A DNA stretch of 64,000 nt from JAFGDI01 sp963662515 (lineage in GTDB: Bacteria; Planctomycetota; Phycisphaerae; Sedimentisphaerales; SM23-30). The DNA is taken from positions 310,001 through 374,000 of the forward strand of contig OY759675.1 in NCBI GenBank assembly GCA_963662515.1, in the 5' to 3' direction. Each line of letters begins with the position of its first letter. Position 1 is the stretch's first letter. Below, in pieces: positions 18,762 to 27,412 of the stretch. The translations under genes were made by a program, and so were the position numbers. Under the pieces are notes generated by a model. The model made no database searches. It saw nothing but the letters and a program-made list of their open reading frames with translations, and was not told the origin of the DNA.

Positions 18762-20147
18762 TTAACGGTTTTTAATCGCTTCGACTATTTGTTCCATTTT
18801 TGCTGATCGAGAACCTTTGGCCAGAATTGTGTCACCTGGCTCAATGATCTCCAATAGTCGCTCTGCTGCCTTTTTGCTGTCTGGTGCGGTTATTATTCTT
18901 TCTGTGTTAAACCCGGCTTCAATGGCGGCCTGAGCTGAATAATTGGTAAGCGTTCCGGCAGTAATAAGATAATCGGTTTTGCTCTGTGCAATTTTTTGGC
19001 CCAATTCGCGATGCAGCTCTATAGTATTATCACCTAGTTCGCCCATGTCGCCACAGCAGAATATGCGGCGATTGCCGGGCTGGTCGTTCAAAACATCAAG
19101 GGCTGCGGCCATGCTGGCTGGGTTGGCATTATAGCTGTCGTCAATCATGGTAAAACCATTAATGGTTTTTATATTGAGCCGTCCGCTGACAGCATTGAAA
19201 TCTTTGATCAGTTCAGCGAAATCGGCGGTAGTAATATCCATACGACGACACACCGCCAGAGCCGCCAGGGCGTTGCTGACATTATGTCTGCCTGGTACTG
19301 CCAGTCGCACTAAAACCCGGTCATTGGTCTCAAAGCTGATACCACCTTTACCATCTGGTTCTATTTTAGCGGCCCAGAGCTGACAATTTTCTGTCAGGCC
19401 AAAGGTAATGGTTTTATGTCCGCCTCTATCCAGAATAGCCAGGGCTTCAGGGTTAGCTCCGTTACAGATGACAACGCCGCCTGGCTTCATGCCATGAGCG
19501 ATAGCTGTCTTTTCGATACATACTCCAGACAGGCTCTTTAGCCCTTCGAGATGAGAAGGGCCGATAGATGTTATTACTGATATGTCAGGCTGGGTTATCA
19601 TCGAGAGATAATTTATTTCTCCCGGTGCATTTGTCCCCAGCTCAATAACCGCAAAATCATGGTTATTTTCAATTTCCAGTATGCTCAAGGGCGCGCCAAT
19701 GGCATTGTTAAAGTTTTTTTGCGATTGCGTTCCTTTATACTTCTTACTTAGAACATGGTAGATCATTTCCCTGGTTGTGGTCTTGCCATTAGAGCCGGTT
19801 ACGGCAATGGTCTGTACCTGACTGACATGGTTAGTCCTATAATATTTTGCCAGCTTTCCCAGGGCCTCAACTGTATCGGCAACTTTATGAACATTAACCT
19901 TTCGTTCATAGATGGCTGGACTGATAGTGATATCTCGCTGAACCACCAGTTCGACAGCGCCATTGGCTACAGCTTTTTCGATATAATCGTGTCCATCGAG
20001 ATTTTTACCGACTATAGCAAAGAATATCTTATCGGTGAGGTCTCCTCTGGAATCAGTGGCGATACCATGGACAAGATTATTTTCCAGAGGATTTTTCAGC
20101 GTTGAATTTATCGCTGATCTGATTTCGGCAGACATTAAAGGTCTCAA
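18762..20147 (-). CDS. murF: UDP-MurNAc-tripeptide--D-alanyl-D-alanine ligase
   Basis: MurF adds the D-Ala-D-Ala dipeptide to the peptidoglycan precursor in the cytoplasm. The ATP loop is TIAVTGSNGKTTTRE (about residue 116 onward). MurF-type N-terminal elements are IATDSRGDLTDKIFFAI and GHDYIEKAVANGA; SGRLNIKTINGFTMIDDSYN with NPASM is the Mur ligase second-domain signature. Length (461 residues) is normal. It is isolated from the usual mur/fts cluster. Its presence supports a peptidoglycan wall. Confidence 0.94.
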   Translation of the reverse strand: MRPLMSAEIRSAINSTLKNPLENNLVHGIATDSRGDLTDKIFFAIVGKNLDGHDYIEKAVANGAVELVVQRDITISPAIYERKVNVHKVADTVEALGKLAKYYRTNHVSQVQTIAVTGSNGKTTTREMIYHVLSKKYKGTQSQKNFNNAIGAPLSILEIENNHDFAVIELGTNAPGEINYLSMITQPDISVITSIGPSHLEGLKSLSGVCIEKTAIAHGMKPGGVVICNGANPEALAILDRGGHKTITFGLTENCQLWAAKIEPDGKGGISFETNDRVLVRLAVPGRHNVSNALAALAVCRRMDITTADFAELIKDFNAVSGRLNIKTINGFTMIDDSYNANPASMAAALDVLNDQPGNRRIFCCGDMGELGDNTIELHRELGQKIAQSKTDYLITAGTLTNYSAQAAIEAGFNTERIITAPDSKKAAERLLEIIEPGDTILAKGSRSAKMEQIVEAIKNR

Positions 20148-20171
20148 TATGTACTCTCCTGCTTGCTTTCA

Positions 20172-20834
20172 TTAGAAATATTCTTCAATCTGATGGTCCA
20201 ATTCTTCCAGAGGGCAGCCCTTACATTTTGCTTTGGGTTTGCAATGGTCTTTCCCAACCTGAACCAAAAGTGCGTGAAATTCATTATACAGTTGTATGTC
20301 AGATTCAAGATGTGATATGCAATATTCTCTTATCTGTTCATAATCAGCTTCAGGCTCAATAAGTTTATGTCTGCTCAATACTCTGGCAGTATAGGTATCA
20401 ACAACGAAGCTGGGCATACCAAAGGCATAGAGTAAGATGCAATCGGCGGTTTCGCGTCCAATGCCGTTAATTTCTAACAGTCTTTCTCTTAATGAGTTGA
20501 GCGAGTAACTCTTGAGTATTTCCAGGTCACCTTCAGTTTGTTCCATGATCCATCTGGTGAGGTTTTTTAGTCTGTTTGCCTTGATGTTATAATAGCCAGC
20601 CGGTCTTATCATTTCTGCCAGTTCATTGCTGGGCATACCGTTTATGGTCTGGAAATCGAGAGCCTGAGCGAACTTAAGGTTATCCAGAGCCATTTCCACA
20701 TTTCCCCAGTTGGTGTTTTGCACCAGAACTGCCCCAATGATGATTTCAGTTACAGAGTCGCCGGGCCACCAATTTTGTGGTCCATATTTATTGTAAAGTG
20801 TTTTGTATATTGTATTTAAGTTATTTTCTTTCAT
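20172..20834 (-). CDS. endonuclease III-related DNA glycosylase (HhH-GPD family)
   Basis: The helix-hairpin-helix EINGIGRETAD and the catalytic aspartate in FVVDTYTAR place this 220-residue protein in the HhH-GPD superfamily that removes damaged bases. Where endonuclease III has its catalytic lysine (GRKTA) this protein has glutamate (GRETAD), as in the MagIII-like 3-methyladenine glycosylase group; a monofunctional glycosylase is therefore more likely than a lyase. The C-terminal cluster shows three cysteines (HCKPKAKCKGCPL) and an aspartate where the fourth would be expected. It lies 24 bases upstream of murF on the same strand. Confidence 0.85.
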   Translation of the reverse strand: MKENNLNTIYKTLYNKYGPQNWWPGDSVTEIIIGAVLVQNTNWGNVEMALDNLKFAQALDFQTINGMPSNELAEMIRPAGYYNIKANRLKNLTRWIMEQTEGDLEILKSYSLNSLRERLLEINGIGRETADCILLYAFGMPSFVVDTYTARVLSRHKLIEPEADYEQIREYCISHLESDIQLYNEFHALLVQVGKDHCKPKAKCKGCPLEELDHQIEEYF

Positions 20835-21118
20835 AACTGTACTAATGTCTTATTGATTTTTTTTTTTAATCTGCTATTAAAGTAGTCTGCAAAGAGAAAT
20901 ATAACTGTTCATCGCTCAATTAGCAATGGTTATTGCCCGAAATAGCCAGAGTATAGCTTAAAAACGGTATATTTGTTAACGATCGCGAAAAAAAATAAAA
21001 AAGTTTTAAAAAGCAGAAATTTTGTCTCAGAAAACTGGGCCAAAAGGCCGAAATTTACAGAAATATTATAGTGTATTAAGTTAGCAGTTAAGGCATTTTT
21101 AGAGAGGACCTTAGGAAA

Positions 21119-21520
21119 ATGGCTGAGGATATGGCTATTTTGATAGTTGTTAATAGTGAGAGCAAAGCAGAATTTTATCAGACAATGATGGAGGACCACG
21201 ACATTCCGGTCGATATAATAGACCAGGACAGTGGTGAAATAGCTGTCCGTGTGCCTCTTGATATGATAGAAGAGGCCAAGTATGTACTGTCTCAATCAGA
21301 TGAGTTTGTAGAAGAAGAATCGGTTTTTGACGATTTTGACGAAGAAGATGATGATGACGATGATGACGATGATTTTTCTGACTACAGTCCATTAGATGAT
21401 GATGAAGACATGGGCTTTGAAGATGACGATGACGACGATGATGATGATGATGACTATGACGACGACGATGATGATGATGGCTATGGTCGCTTCGGCGGCT
21501 ATGACGATGACGACTATTGA
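21119..21520 (+). CDS. DUF2007-like protein with extremely acidic Asp-rich tail
   Basis: The first 60 or so residues form a compact alpha/beta domain (AILIVVNSESKAEFYQTMME, IAVRVPLDMIEEAKYVL) that resembles DUF2007, a small putative signalling fold. From about residue 68 the protein is almost only Asp and Glu, with long Asp runs broken by aromatic and glycine residues (FSDYSPLDDD, GYGRFGGYDD). The tail DNA is a GAT/GAC tract prone to slippage. ATG at 21119 follows TTAGGA. A gene for an Arg-rich protein begins 61 bases downstream. The acidic tail could bind cations or basic protein; this is inference. Confidence 0.75.
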   Translation: MAEDMAILIVVNSESKAEFYQTMMEDHDIPVDIIDQDSGEIAVRVPLDMIEEAKYVLSQSDEFVEEESVFDDFDEEDDDDDDDDDFSDYSPLDDDEDMGFEDDDDDDDDDDDYDDDDDDDGYGRFGGYDDDDY

Positions 21521-21581
21521 TAGTTGCCATGTCCGGCATGTCAGCTCAAGTTTCGTCAGTAATTACTCAGGAGTATAAGAG

Positions 21582-21986
21582 ATGGCAGAGCAGGTGATGG
21601 ACATACAGGAAGATGCCGGGAGTAAAGGGCCAGATAAGCGAGCCGATCAGGATAGGCGTAATAAAAGTGAGAGACGCAGCGGCATGGATCGCCGCTCAGG
21701 TGTTGGAGCGGAGTATAAAGGTCCTGAGCGTCGTAAGGTTAAGGAGGAGCGTCGTATAGGCGATATGGAGCGTCGCCGTGGTCCTGGTCGTCGGCGTTGT
21801 GACGAAAGACGCAGTGCCGAAGAAGGAGAAATGACAGACGAGCAGTTTATATTTATAAAAGCCATAGAAGAATATAAACGGATAAATAAAAGGCCATTTC
21901 CCAGCTATACAGAAATACTGGAAGTGGCGATCGCATTAGGTTATCGCAAAGTTGCCGAGCCGACCGCGATCAAAGCAGCGCAATAA
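21582..21986 (+). CDS. Arg-rich repeat protein with small C-terminal helical domain
   Basis: Residues 18-78 are a run of short Arg-pair repeats (DRRNKSERRSGMDRRSG, GPERRK, EERRIGDMERRRG), giving a strongly basic, probably disordered segment. The last 50 or so residues form a helical domain (EQFIFIKAIEEYKRINKRPF, then PSYTEILEVAIALGYRKV) that looks like a small winged-helix or similar fold. I know comparable C-terminal domains from planctomycete hypothetical proteins but no assigned function. CAGGAGTATAAGAG precedes ATG. It directly follows the Asp-rich gene and is ended by a good terminator. Confidence 0.72.
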   Translation: MAEQVMDIQEDAGSKGPDKRADQDRRNKSERRSGMDRRSGVGAEYKGPERRKVKEERRIGDMERRRGPGRRRCDERRSAEEGEMTDEQFIFIKAIEEYKRINKRPFPSYTEILEVAIALGYRKVAEPTAIKAAQ

Positions 21987-21992
21987 ATACTA

Positions 21993-22024
21993 CCAGCCGG
22001 GCTTTGTGCCTGGTTGGTTTTTTT
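21993..22024 (+). terminator. intrinsic terminator after the Arg-rich protein gene
   Basis: CCAGCCGGGC (21993-22002), loop ttgt-type, and GCCTGGTTGG (22008-22017) form a 10-bp stem with two G-U pairs, followed by a run of seven T. Confidence 0.8.
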
Positions 22025-22049
22025 GCTTTTTGGGTATCTGGAGGGGAAT

Positions 22050-22925
22050 ATGTTCAGCCGAGAGCCAAATAAAGTGTCTTTACATCTTTCGCATACCGCC
22101 GCACTGGCTATACTCTGGGGTGAGAGTGTCTATCGCGACAGGTATGCCCGTCAGTATCTTCAGCGTCTTGACCTTAGTGAAGGTCAGATTCTTATGGAGT
22201 CTTGCAATGCTATTTGTCCCTGGTATTCAGAGATAATTGTAAATCGCAAGTTTTATATTCGCAAGTTGCTGGAGCAGTATTATCGTCGGGCAAAGGGTGC
22301 CTTTCAGTTGATCATACTGGCTGGTGGGGCAGATCCGCTTTCATTGGAGGCTTTAGACCGTTTTGGAGATAAACTTGATCGTGTTATTGAAGTTGATATA
22401 ACCGATTTTACTGCAAAGCAATATGTCATGACCGATATTGCCCCGGAGCTGGCTAAGCACATCCATTTTATTCAGGCTGATGTTCGTGACAGGGAGCTGA
22501 TAAAGAAGCTGGAAGTTTTTGGCGACTACGATCCGGAGAAGCCGGCATTTGTAGTGGCAGAGGGCCTGAGCTATTTTCTCTGCAAGGTCGAATTAGAGCG
22601 GTTATTATTTGAGTTCAGCTCTGCGAAAAAGCATAATATGTTCGTTATGGACTATTTGCTTTCTGATATGCATATTGGCGCTGAATATGTGAGTATTCCC
22701 CGCCAGATAGTTGAGGCAGTAATGAGCTATATATCTGATATGCCTAATCATTATCATTATCAATCATACAGTCCCGAAGAGATAACACGCATGTATGAGA
22801 ATAATAATTGCTATACCAGTTGTTTTTATCCTCAGAGTATTATGGAGCATTGCCGTAAGGGTATTTATGCTTATTTCCACCCGGATAATGATGGTTGGGT
22901 GGCTCTTTCAGCCGGTAATGTCTGA
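22050..22925 (+). CDS. leucine carboxyl methyltransferase-like SAM-dependent methyltransferase
   Basis: The 291-residue protein matches the bacterial branch of the LCM/O-methyltransferase family. LIILAGGADPLSLEALDRFG is the SAM-binding loop, RVIEVDITDFTAKQYVM the acidic ribose-binding strand, HFIQADVRD the adenine-side element and AFVVAEGLSYFL the catalytic-site strand. The substrate is unknown; bacterial relatives methylate carboxyl groups on small molecules. I start at ATG 22050, behind GGAGGGG, rather than at 22014, which lies inside the preceding terminator. It ends before the opposing CLC gene. Confidence 0.82.
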   Translation: MFSREPNKVSLHLSHTAALAILWGESVYRDRYARQYLQRLDLSEGQILMESCNAICPWYSEIIVNRKFYIRKLLEQYYRRAKGAFQLIILAGGADPLSLEALDRFGDKLDRVIEVDITDFTAKQYVMTDIAPELAKHIHFIQADVRDRELIKKLEVFGDYDPEKPAFVVAEGLSYFLCKVELERLLFEFSSAKKHNMFVMDYLLSDMHIGAEYVSIPRQIVEAVMSYISDMPNHYHYQSYSPEEITRMYENNNCYTSCFYPQSIMEHCRKGIYAYFHPDNDGWVALSAGNV

Positions 22926-22979
22926 GGGATTAACTTATCTCAGAGCATAATCATCTAAGGCAATATACAGCCAGCTATA

Positions 22980-24788
22980 TCAGCCGCGGTTTATTTCATT
23001 TTGATAGCGTGATATAAGGTCGGCTCTTGTTATCATGCCGGTAAAATCATTTCCCTGTCGAACAGGCAGCGAGTTTACCCCGAATCTGCTGAACAGGTTG
23101 AGTACATTGTCCAGTGTTTCTTGTGGGTCAAGAGTTGGTATGTCTTCTCGAGTAAGTTCGCCAGCCAGTAATAAAGGAACAGCTTCAGGCTGGAGCAAAG
23201 CGTCGCGAAGGTCACATTCATTCAGTGTGCCGCAATAATTGCCATTATGCATTATGACAAAGTCGGCGTGCTGATGACCGATAGCCAGATTAATAATGTC
23301 TGGCAAAGGTGTGTTATAGTCGGCAAGCAGTATATCGCGATGCATAATTTCCTGTACGGTAATATTTCTGAGCAGGCTCATATCGGTGATCGCCTGATAA
23401 TTTACCCCGCGTCTGGTGAGTTTCATGGTATAGATAGAGTCACGGCATAATAGTTGAGAAATGAACAGAGCGATAGTAACTGCCAGCATAAGAGGGAGCA
23501 TAACCTGGTAGTTTCTGGTCATTTCAAAGACGATCATAATTGCAGTCATAGGTGCGTGAGAAGAAGCAGCAACAACAGCAGCCATGCCTACCAGGGCGTA
23601 ATTTTCTGGCTGAACAGCTGGGAAAAGGCCTGTCAGGTTGAGTGTCATGCCAAAAAGATTGCCAGTTACCGCACCGAGCATTAGGGATGGTGCAAAAACG
23701 CCGCCGCTGCCGCCGCTGCCCAGTGTGAAGCAGGTGGCAACCGTTTTCATTAGTAATAAGGCAATTAGTACCATGATAGAAGGTTTAAGCCCTGTTTCTT
23801 CGCCGGTGCTTGACTTAATGCACTCACTGATAACATTATAGCCATTACCAAAGATGGCAGGTTTTACACCGCCCATTAGTTTTACCATGATAATGCCGAC
23901 AATGCCCAGCAAGGCAGCGCCAATTACCGGTTTGAGTATATAGTGAACTTTCACATATTTATCGAAAAAGTCTTCGGTTGCATAAAGAGCCTTGCAGAAC
24001 CAGATGGCCGGGAAGGCACAGGTAAGTCCCAGGAGCAGATAGAAAAAGGTTTCATACCAGTTAAAGCTAAAGGCTGAACTGGTCAGTGGGAATATTGCTG
24101 AGTTACTACCAAGCATAGTACTGACAGTAACCGAGCTGATAACTGAAGCGATCAGAACGGGAGAGAAAGTCTTGAATTTAATATTACGAAGAAAGACTTC
24201 CAGGGCAAACAGAACTCCGGCGATTGGGGCATGAAATATTGCTGATATGCCCGCAGCCGCTCCGCAGCCGACAATAATGCTCATATTAGCCTTTTTCAGG
24301 CCAAGTAACTGACCAGTGCTTGACCCTATGGCAGCTCCGATCTGTATGATCGGTCCTTCAGTACCGGCACTGCCGCCTGAGCCAATAGTAAGAGCAGATG
24401 AGATAGACTTAGCTATTGCAACCCTGCCGCGAATAATGCCATTTTTTCGGGCGATAGCGTCCATAACTTCTGGTACGCCATGGCCTCGAGCCTCTCTGGC
24501 AAATATATAGGTTATAGTTCCAACCAGCAAAGCTCCCAAAGCCGGCAGAATTATCAGGTAGTACCATTGCCCGCTGAAGATACCGTGAATATGTTCACTG
24601 CCATAGCAAAAGTCATTTACAAATTCTACCAGCCAGGTAAAGATCAGAGACCCCAGGCCGGTGAGAATACCGATCAGCATGGCGATCATGATGAGCATAG
24701 AGTCTTCATTAATACCATATTTGCTGAGATGAGACAGTAAATTGCTGAATATGGTCGGTTTGCCGGTTTTATTGCGATTAAAAATCAT
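22980..24788 (-). CDS. CLC-family chloride channel with C-terminal CBS domains
   Basis: The first 440 or so residues hold the CLC membrane core. Anion-pathway motifs are RGHGVPEV, GSGGSAGTEGP (with the gating glutamate) and GSGGSGGVFAPSL. At the helix that carries the internal proton glutamate in ClcA-type exchangers (IEE), this protein reads LFALEVFL, i.e. Glu-Val, the pattern of CLC channels. The last 130 or so residues are a CBS pair (VQEIMHRDILL and LTREDIPTLDP segments) that may sense nucleotides. Length is 602 residues. Function as a gated anion channel is my inference from the Val substitution. Confidence 0.9.
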   Translation of the reverse strand: MIFNRNKTGKPTIFSNLLSHLSKYGINEDSMLIMIAMLIGILTGLGSLIFTWLVEFVNDFCYGSEHIHGIFSGQWYYLIILPALGALLVGTITYIFAREARGHGVPEVMDAIARKNGIIRGRVAIAKSISSALTIGSGGSAGTEGPIIQIGAAIGSSTGQLLGLKKANMSIIVGCGAAAGISAIFHAPIAGVLFALEVFLRNIKFKTFSPVLIASVISSVTVSTMLGSNSAIFPLTSSAFSFNWYETFFYLLLGLTCAFPAIWFCKALYATEDFFDKYVKVHYILKPVIGAALLGIVGIIMVKLMGGVKPAIFGNGYNVISECIKSSTGEETGLKPSIMVLIALLLMKTVATCFTLGSGGSGGVFAPSLMLGAVTGNLFGMTLNLTGLFPAVQPENYALVGMAAVVAASSHAPMTAIMIVFEMTRNYQVMLPLMLAVTIALFISQLLCRDSIYTMKLTRRGVNYQAITDMSLLRNITVQEIMHRDILLADYNTPLPDIINLAIGHQHADFVIMHNGNYCGTLNECDLRDALLQPEAVPLLLAGELTREDIPTLDPQETLDNVLNLFSRFGVNSLPVRQGNDFTGMITRADLISRYQNEINRG

Positions 24789-24836
24789 TTTTGGCTCTGT
24801 CGTATTGTGTTGTCTTTTAATATTTTCTGCACTATA

Positions 24837-24865
24837 ATACTATACCGTCACCTGTTAGGTGTCAA
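24837..24865 (-). promoter_or_regulatory. sigma-70-type promoter for the CLC gene
   Basis: On the minus strand TTGACA (24860-24865) and TAGTAT (24837-24842) are 17 bases apart, about 50 bases before the CLC start codon. The -35 box is a perfect consensus. Confidence 0.65.
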
Positions 24866-24955
24866 CATAAGATATTATGTAAAGAACCATTTATCGGCTG
24901 TTTGAGCTGAAAATTTAATTATTCCAGTCATTTTGGCAACAAATAGTAATAGGCT

Positions 24956-26143
24956 ATGATCGGTATATCAAAATTATATTGCGGAACAGTAGAAGCATCT
25001 GATCCATTGCGTTATAGTCGCCATTCCGGTCGGCTGCCCAGCCATTTATTGCAGTTTTCTGCCGATAAAAAGCCAGTTGTGGTGTGGAATATAACCCGTC
25101 GGTGCAATCTTCACTGTCAGCATTGTTATTCCCAGTCAGAGAATCTTAGCTATGCAGATGAGCTGACGACAGAGCAGGGTTTTGATCTGATGGACGATCT
25201 GGCGGCTTATGGCTCGCCAGTGATATTGTTCAGTGGTGGTGAACCTTTGACCAGACCAGACCTGCCAGAGCTTATCGCTCATGCCCGGAGTGTTGGTCTG
25301 CGTGCTGTAATATCGACAAATGGTACTCTGATAAGCCAGGAGAGGGCAGAGGAATTTGCGTCATTGGGTTTGAGTTATGTAGGAGTCAGTCTTGACGGTA
25401 TAGGGCCGACCAATGACTATTTTCGCGGCCAGCAGGGTGCATATAGCAAAGCCCTGGCCGGGATCAGAAATTGCAAGGCGGCAGGGGTTAAGGTAGGTCT
25501 TCGCTTTACCATACATAAAAATAATATTTCAGACATATCAGGTATATTTGATCTGCTTGAATCAGAGGATGTGCCGCGGGTGTGTTTTTATCACCTGGTT
25601 TATGCCGGGCGTGGCAGTGAGCTGGTTGGAGATGACCTTACTCATGCCCAGTCGCGAGAGGTGTTAGACCTTATAATGTCTCGTACGGCAGATATGTTTT
25701 CTCGCGGCCTGAAAAAAGAGGTTCTTACCGTTGATAATCATGCCGATGGTCCATATATCTATCTGAAGCTATTAAAAGAAGGTAAAACAGACCGTGCAGC
25801 AGAAGTTATGAAATTGCTGGAAATGAACGCCGGCAATAGTACCGGTCTGGGTATAGGTTGTGTCAGTTGGGACGGCTCTGTTCACCCCGATCAGTTCTGG
25901 CGACATGAAACATTGGGTAATGTAAAAGAACAGAAATTTTCTGAGATATGGTCAGGTAACCCAGGTGGATTACTCGATAAATTGCGAAATCGCAAACAAT
26001 ATCTGACAGGTCGTTGTGCTCGATGCCGCTTTTTGGGTGTTTGCAATGGCAATTTTCGAGTTCGGGCCGAAGCCACTACCGGCGACCTCTGGCAGCCGGA
26101 CCCGGCTTGCTACTTAACTGATGAAGAGATCGGTATTGTATGA
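24956..26143 (+). CDS. ahbC: radical-SAM heme biosynthesis enzyme, AhbC-like
   Basis: The protein opens MIGISKLYCGTVEASDPLRY, the distinctive start of 12,18-didecarboxysiroheme deacetylase in the siroheme-dependent heme pathway of sulfate reducers and archaea. The radical-SAM cluster is Cys50, Cys54 and Cys57 in RRCNLHCQHCY, with LFSGGEPL as the SAM-binding loop. A C-terminal cysteine-rich (SPASM-like) segment follows: GIGCVSWDGSVHPDQFW, then CARCRFLGVCNG. Length (395 residues) fits. NirJ of heme d1 synthesis is the closest alternative. No other ahb or nir gene is nearby. Confidence 0.85.
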   Translation: MIGISKLYCGTVEASDPLRYSRHSGRLPSHLLQFSADKKPVVVWNITRRCNLHCQHCYSQSENLSYADELTTEQGFDLMDDLAAYGSPVILFSGGEPLTRPDLPELIAHARSVGLRAVISTNGTLISQERAEEFASLGLSYVGVSLDGIGPTNDYFRGQQGAYSKALAGIRNCKAAGVKVGLRFTIHKNNISDISGIFDLLESEDVPRVCFYHLVYAGRGSELVGDDLTHAQSREVLDLIMSRTADMFSRGLKKEVLTVDNHADGPYIYLKLLKEGKTDRAAEVMKLLEMNAGNSTGLGIGCVSWDGSVHPDQFWRHETLGNVKEQKFSEIWSGNPGGLLDKLRNRKQYLTGRCARCRFLGVCNGNFRVRAEATTGDLWQPDPACYLTDEEIGIV

Positions 26144-26210
26144 CGATGTTACTATTTATAGAAGCGTAGCGGCCTGTAATTTGTTTTTTTGTGAATAAAA
26201 GCAAAATACA

Positions 26211-26239
26211 TTGTCTGATCTTAAGCCATTCTATATAAT
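26211..26239 (+). promoter_or_regulatory. sigma-70-type promoter for the TRAP operon
   Basis: TTGTCT (26211-26216) and a perfect TATAAT (26234-26239) are 17 bases apart and lie 53 bases before the start of the binding-protein gene. Confidence 0.6.
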
Positions 26240-26292
26240 AATCTTTCCGTGTTAGTTTTCATTGTATTGATCTAGTTCAGAAAGGCTTATTT

Positions 26293-27336
26293 ATGAAAAG
26301 AATATTGCATTTAGTTGTATGCCTTGCGGCCATGTTTGTTTTTGTCGGTTGTCAGAAAGATGATGGCGCAGCAGAGACAGCCAGCGGTTCTGAAAGTATA
26401 AATCTCACTTATAGTGTGTTTTTCCCACCAACTCATGTTCAATGTCAGGCAGCTCAGGAGTGGGCTGATGAAATATCTGCCCGTACTGAAGGGCGGGTAA
26501 AAATCGCTGTTTTCCCTGCCGGGTCGCTGACAAAGGCTCCGCAATGCTACACAGGCGTAGTTGATGGTATCTCAGATATTGGTATGAGTTGTTTTGCCTA
26601 TACTCGCGGCCAGTTCCCCTTAATGGAGGGGTTGGATCTGCCTTTGGGCTATCCAGATGGGATGACCGCCAGTAAGATAGCGACGGAATTATATAATAAG
26701 TATCAGCCGGCCGAGCTTAACGATGTTAAGGTTTTGTATATTCACGCGCACGGGCCGGGAATACTGGCATCAAAAAAGGAAGTCAGTTCATTGGCAGATC
26801 TGAGTGGAATGAAGGTAAGGGCGACAGGTCTTTCTGCCACTATTGTTGAGAAGTTGGGTGCTATTCCAGTGGCTATGAGCCAGGGAGAAACATATGAGGC
26901 CTTGCAAAAGGGCGTGGCTGAGGCTACTCTTTGTCCGATGGAGACTCTTAAAGGTTGGAAACAGGGTGAGGTTATCAGTGCCGTAACTGATTCATCTGCT
27001 ATTGGCTACACCACGGCAATGTATGTGGTAATGAATAAGGGCAAATGGGATTCACTGCCTGATGATATAAAGCAAGTGTTTGAACAGGTGAGTATGAAAT
27101 GGGTAGAAAAGCACGGCGTAGCCTGGGACAAAGCCGACATTGAAGGCCGGGCGTTCGTTGAATCGCTGGATAAGAAGTTTATTGAGCTTAGTTCAGAAGA
27201 GCAGGCCAGATGGGTAGAGGCCGTTAAGCCGGTGATAGATGATTATATTAAAGTTACCACTGAAAAGGGCTTGCCCGGTCAGGAATTTGTAAATGATATT
27301 AAAGAAATGATAATATCTTCCGGATCGGTTAATTGA
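26293..27336 (+). CDS. TRAP transporter substrate-binding lipoprotein (DctP family)
   Basis: The signal sequence ends in the lipobox VFVGC (Cys20), so the binding protein should be lipid-anchored in the periplasm. The DctP pattern follows: YSVFFPPTHVQCQAAQEWAD, GRVKIAVFPAGSL, the specificity-helix region DLSGMKVRATGLSATIVEKL and then GAIPVAMSQGETYEALQKG. The conserved arginine in KVRATG usually pairs with a carboxylate ligand, so an organic acid is likely. It is the first gene of a complete TRAP operon with its own promoter. Length is 347 residues. Confidence 0.92.
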   Translation: MKRILHLVVCLAAMFVFVGCQKDDGAAETASGSESINLTYSVFFPPTHVQCQAAQEWADEISARTEGRVKIAVFPAGSLTKAPQCYTGVVDGISDIGMSCFAYTRGQFPLMEGLDLPLGYPDGMTASKIATELYNKYQPAELNDVKVLYIHAHGPGILASKKEVSSLADLSGMKVRATGLSATIVEKLGAIPVAMSQGETYEALQKGVAEATLCPMETLKGWKQGEVISAVTDSSAIGYTTAMYVVMNKGKWDSLPDDIKQVFEQVSMKWVEKHGVAWDKADIEGRAFVESLDKKFIELSSEEQARWVEAVKPVIDDYIKVTTEKGLPGQEFVNDIKEMIISSGSVN

Positions 27337-27412
27337 GGTTTGATGGTTAATTAAAGGGCAGCCAGTAAAATGGTTGCCCTTATATTTTCAAAGGCAAAGA
27401 GAAATTGACATA

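Noticed and set aside
21150..21539. His-rich open frame on the minus strand
   Set aside because: It is the antisense of the GAT/GAC tract encoding the Asp-rich tail. The plus-strand frame has a folded N-terminal domain and a ribosome site.
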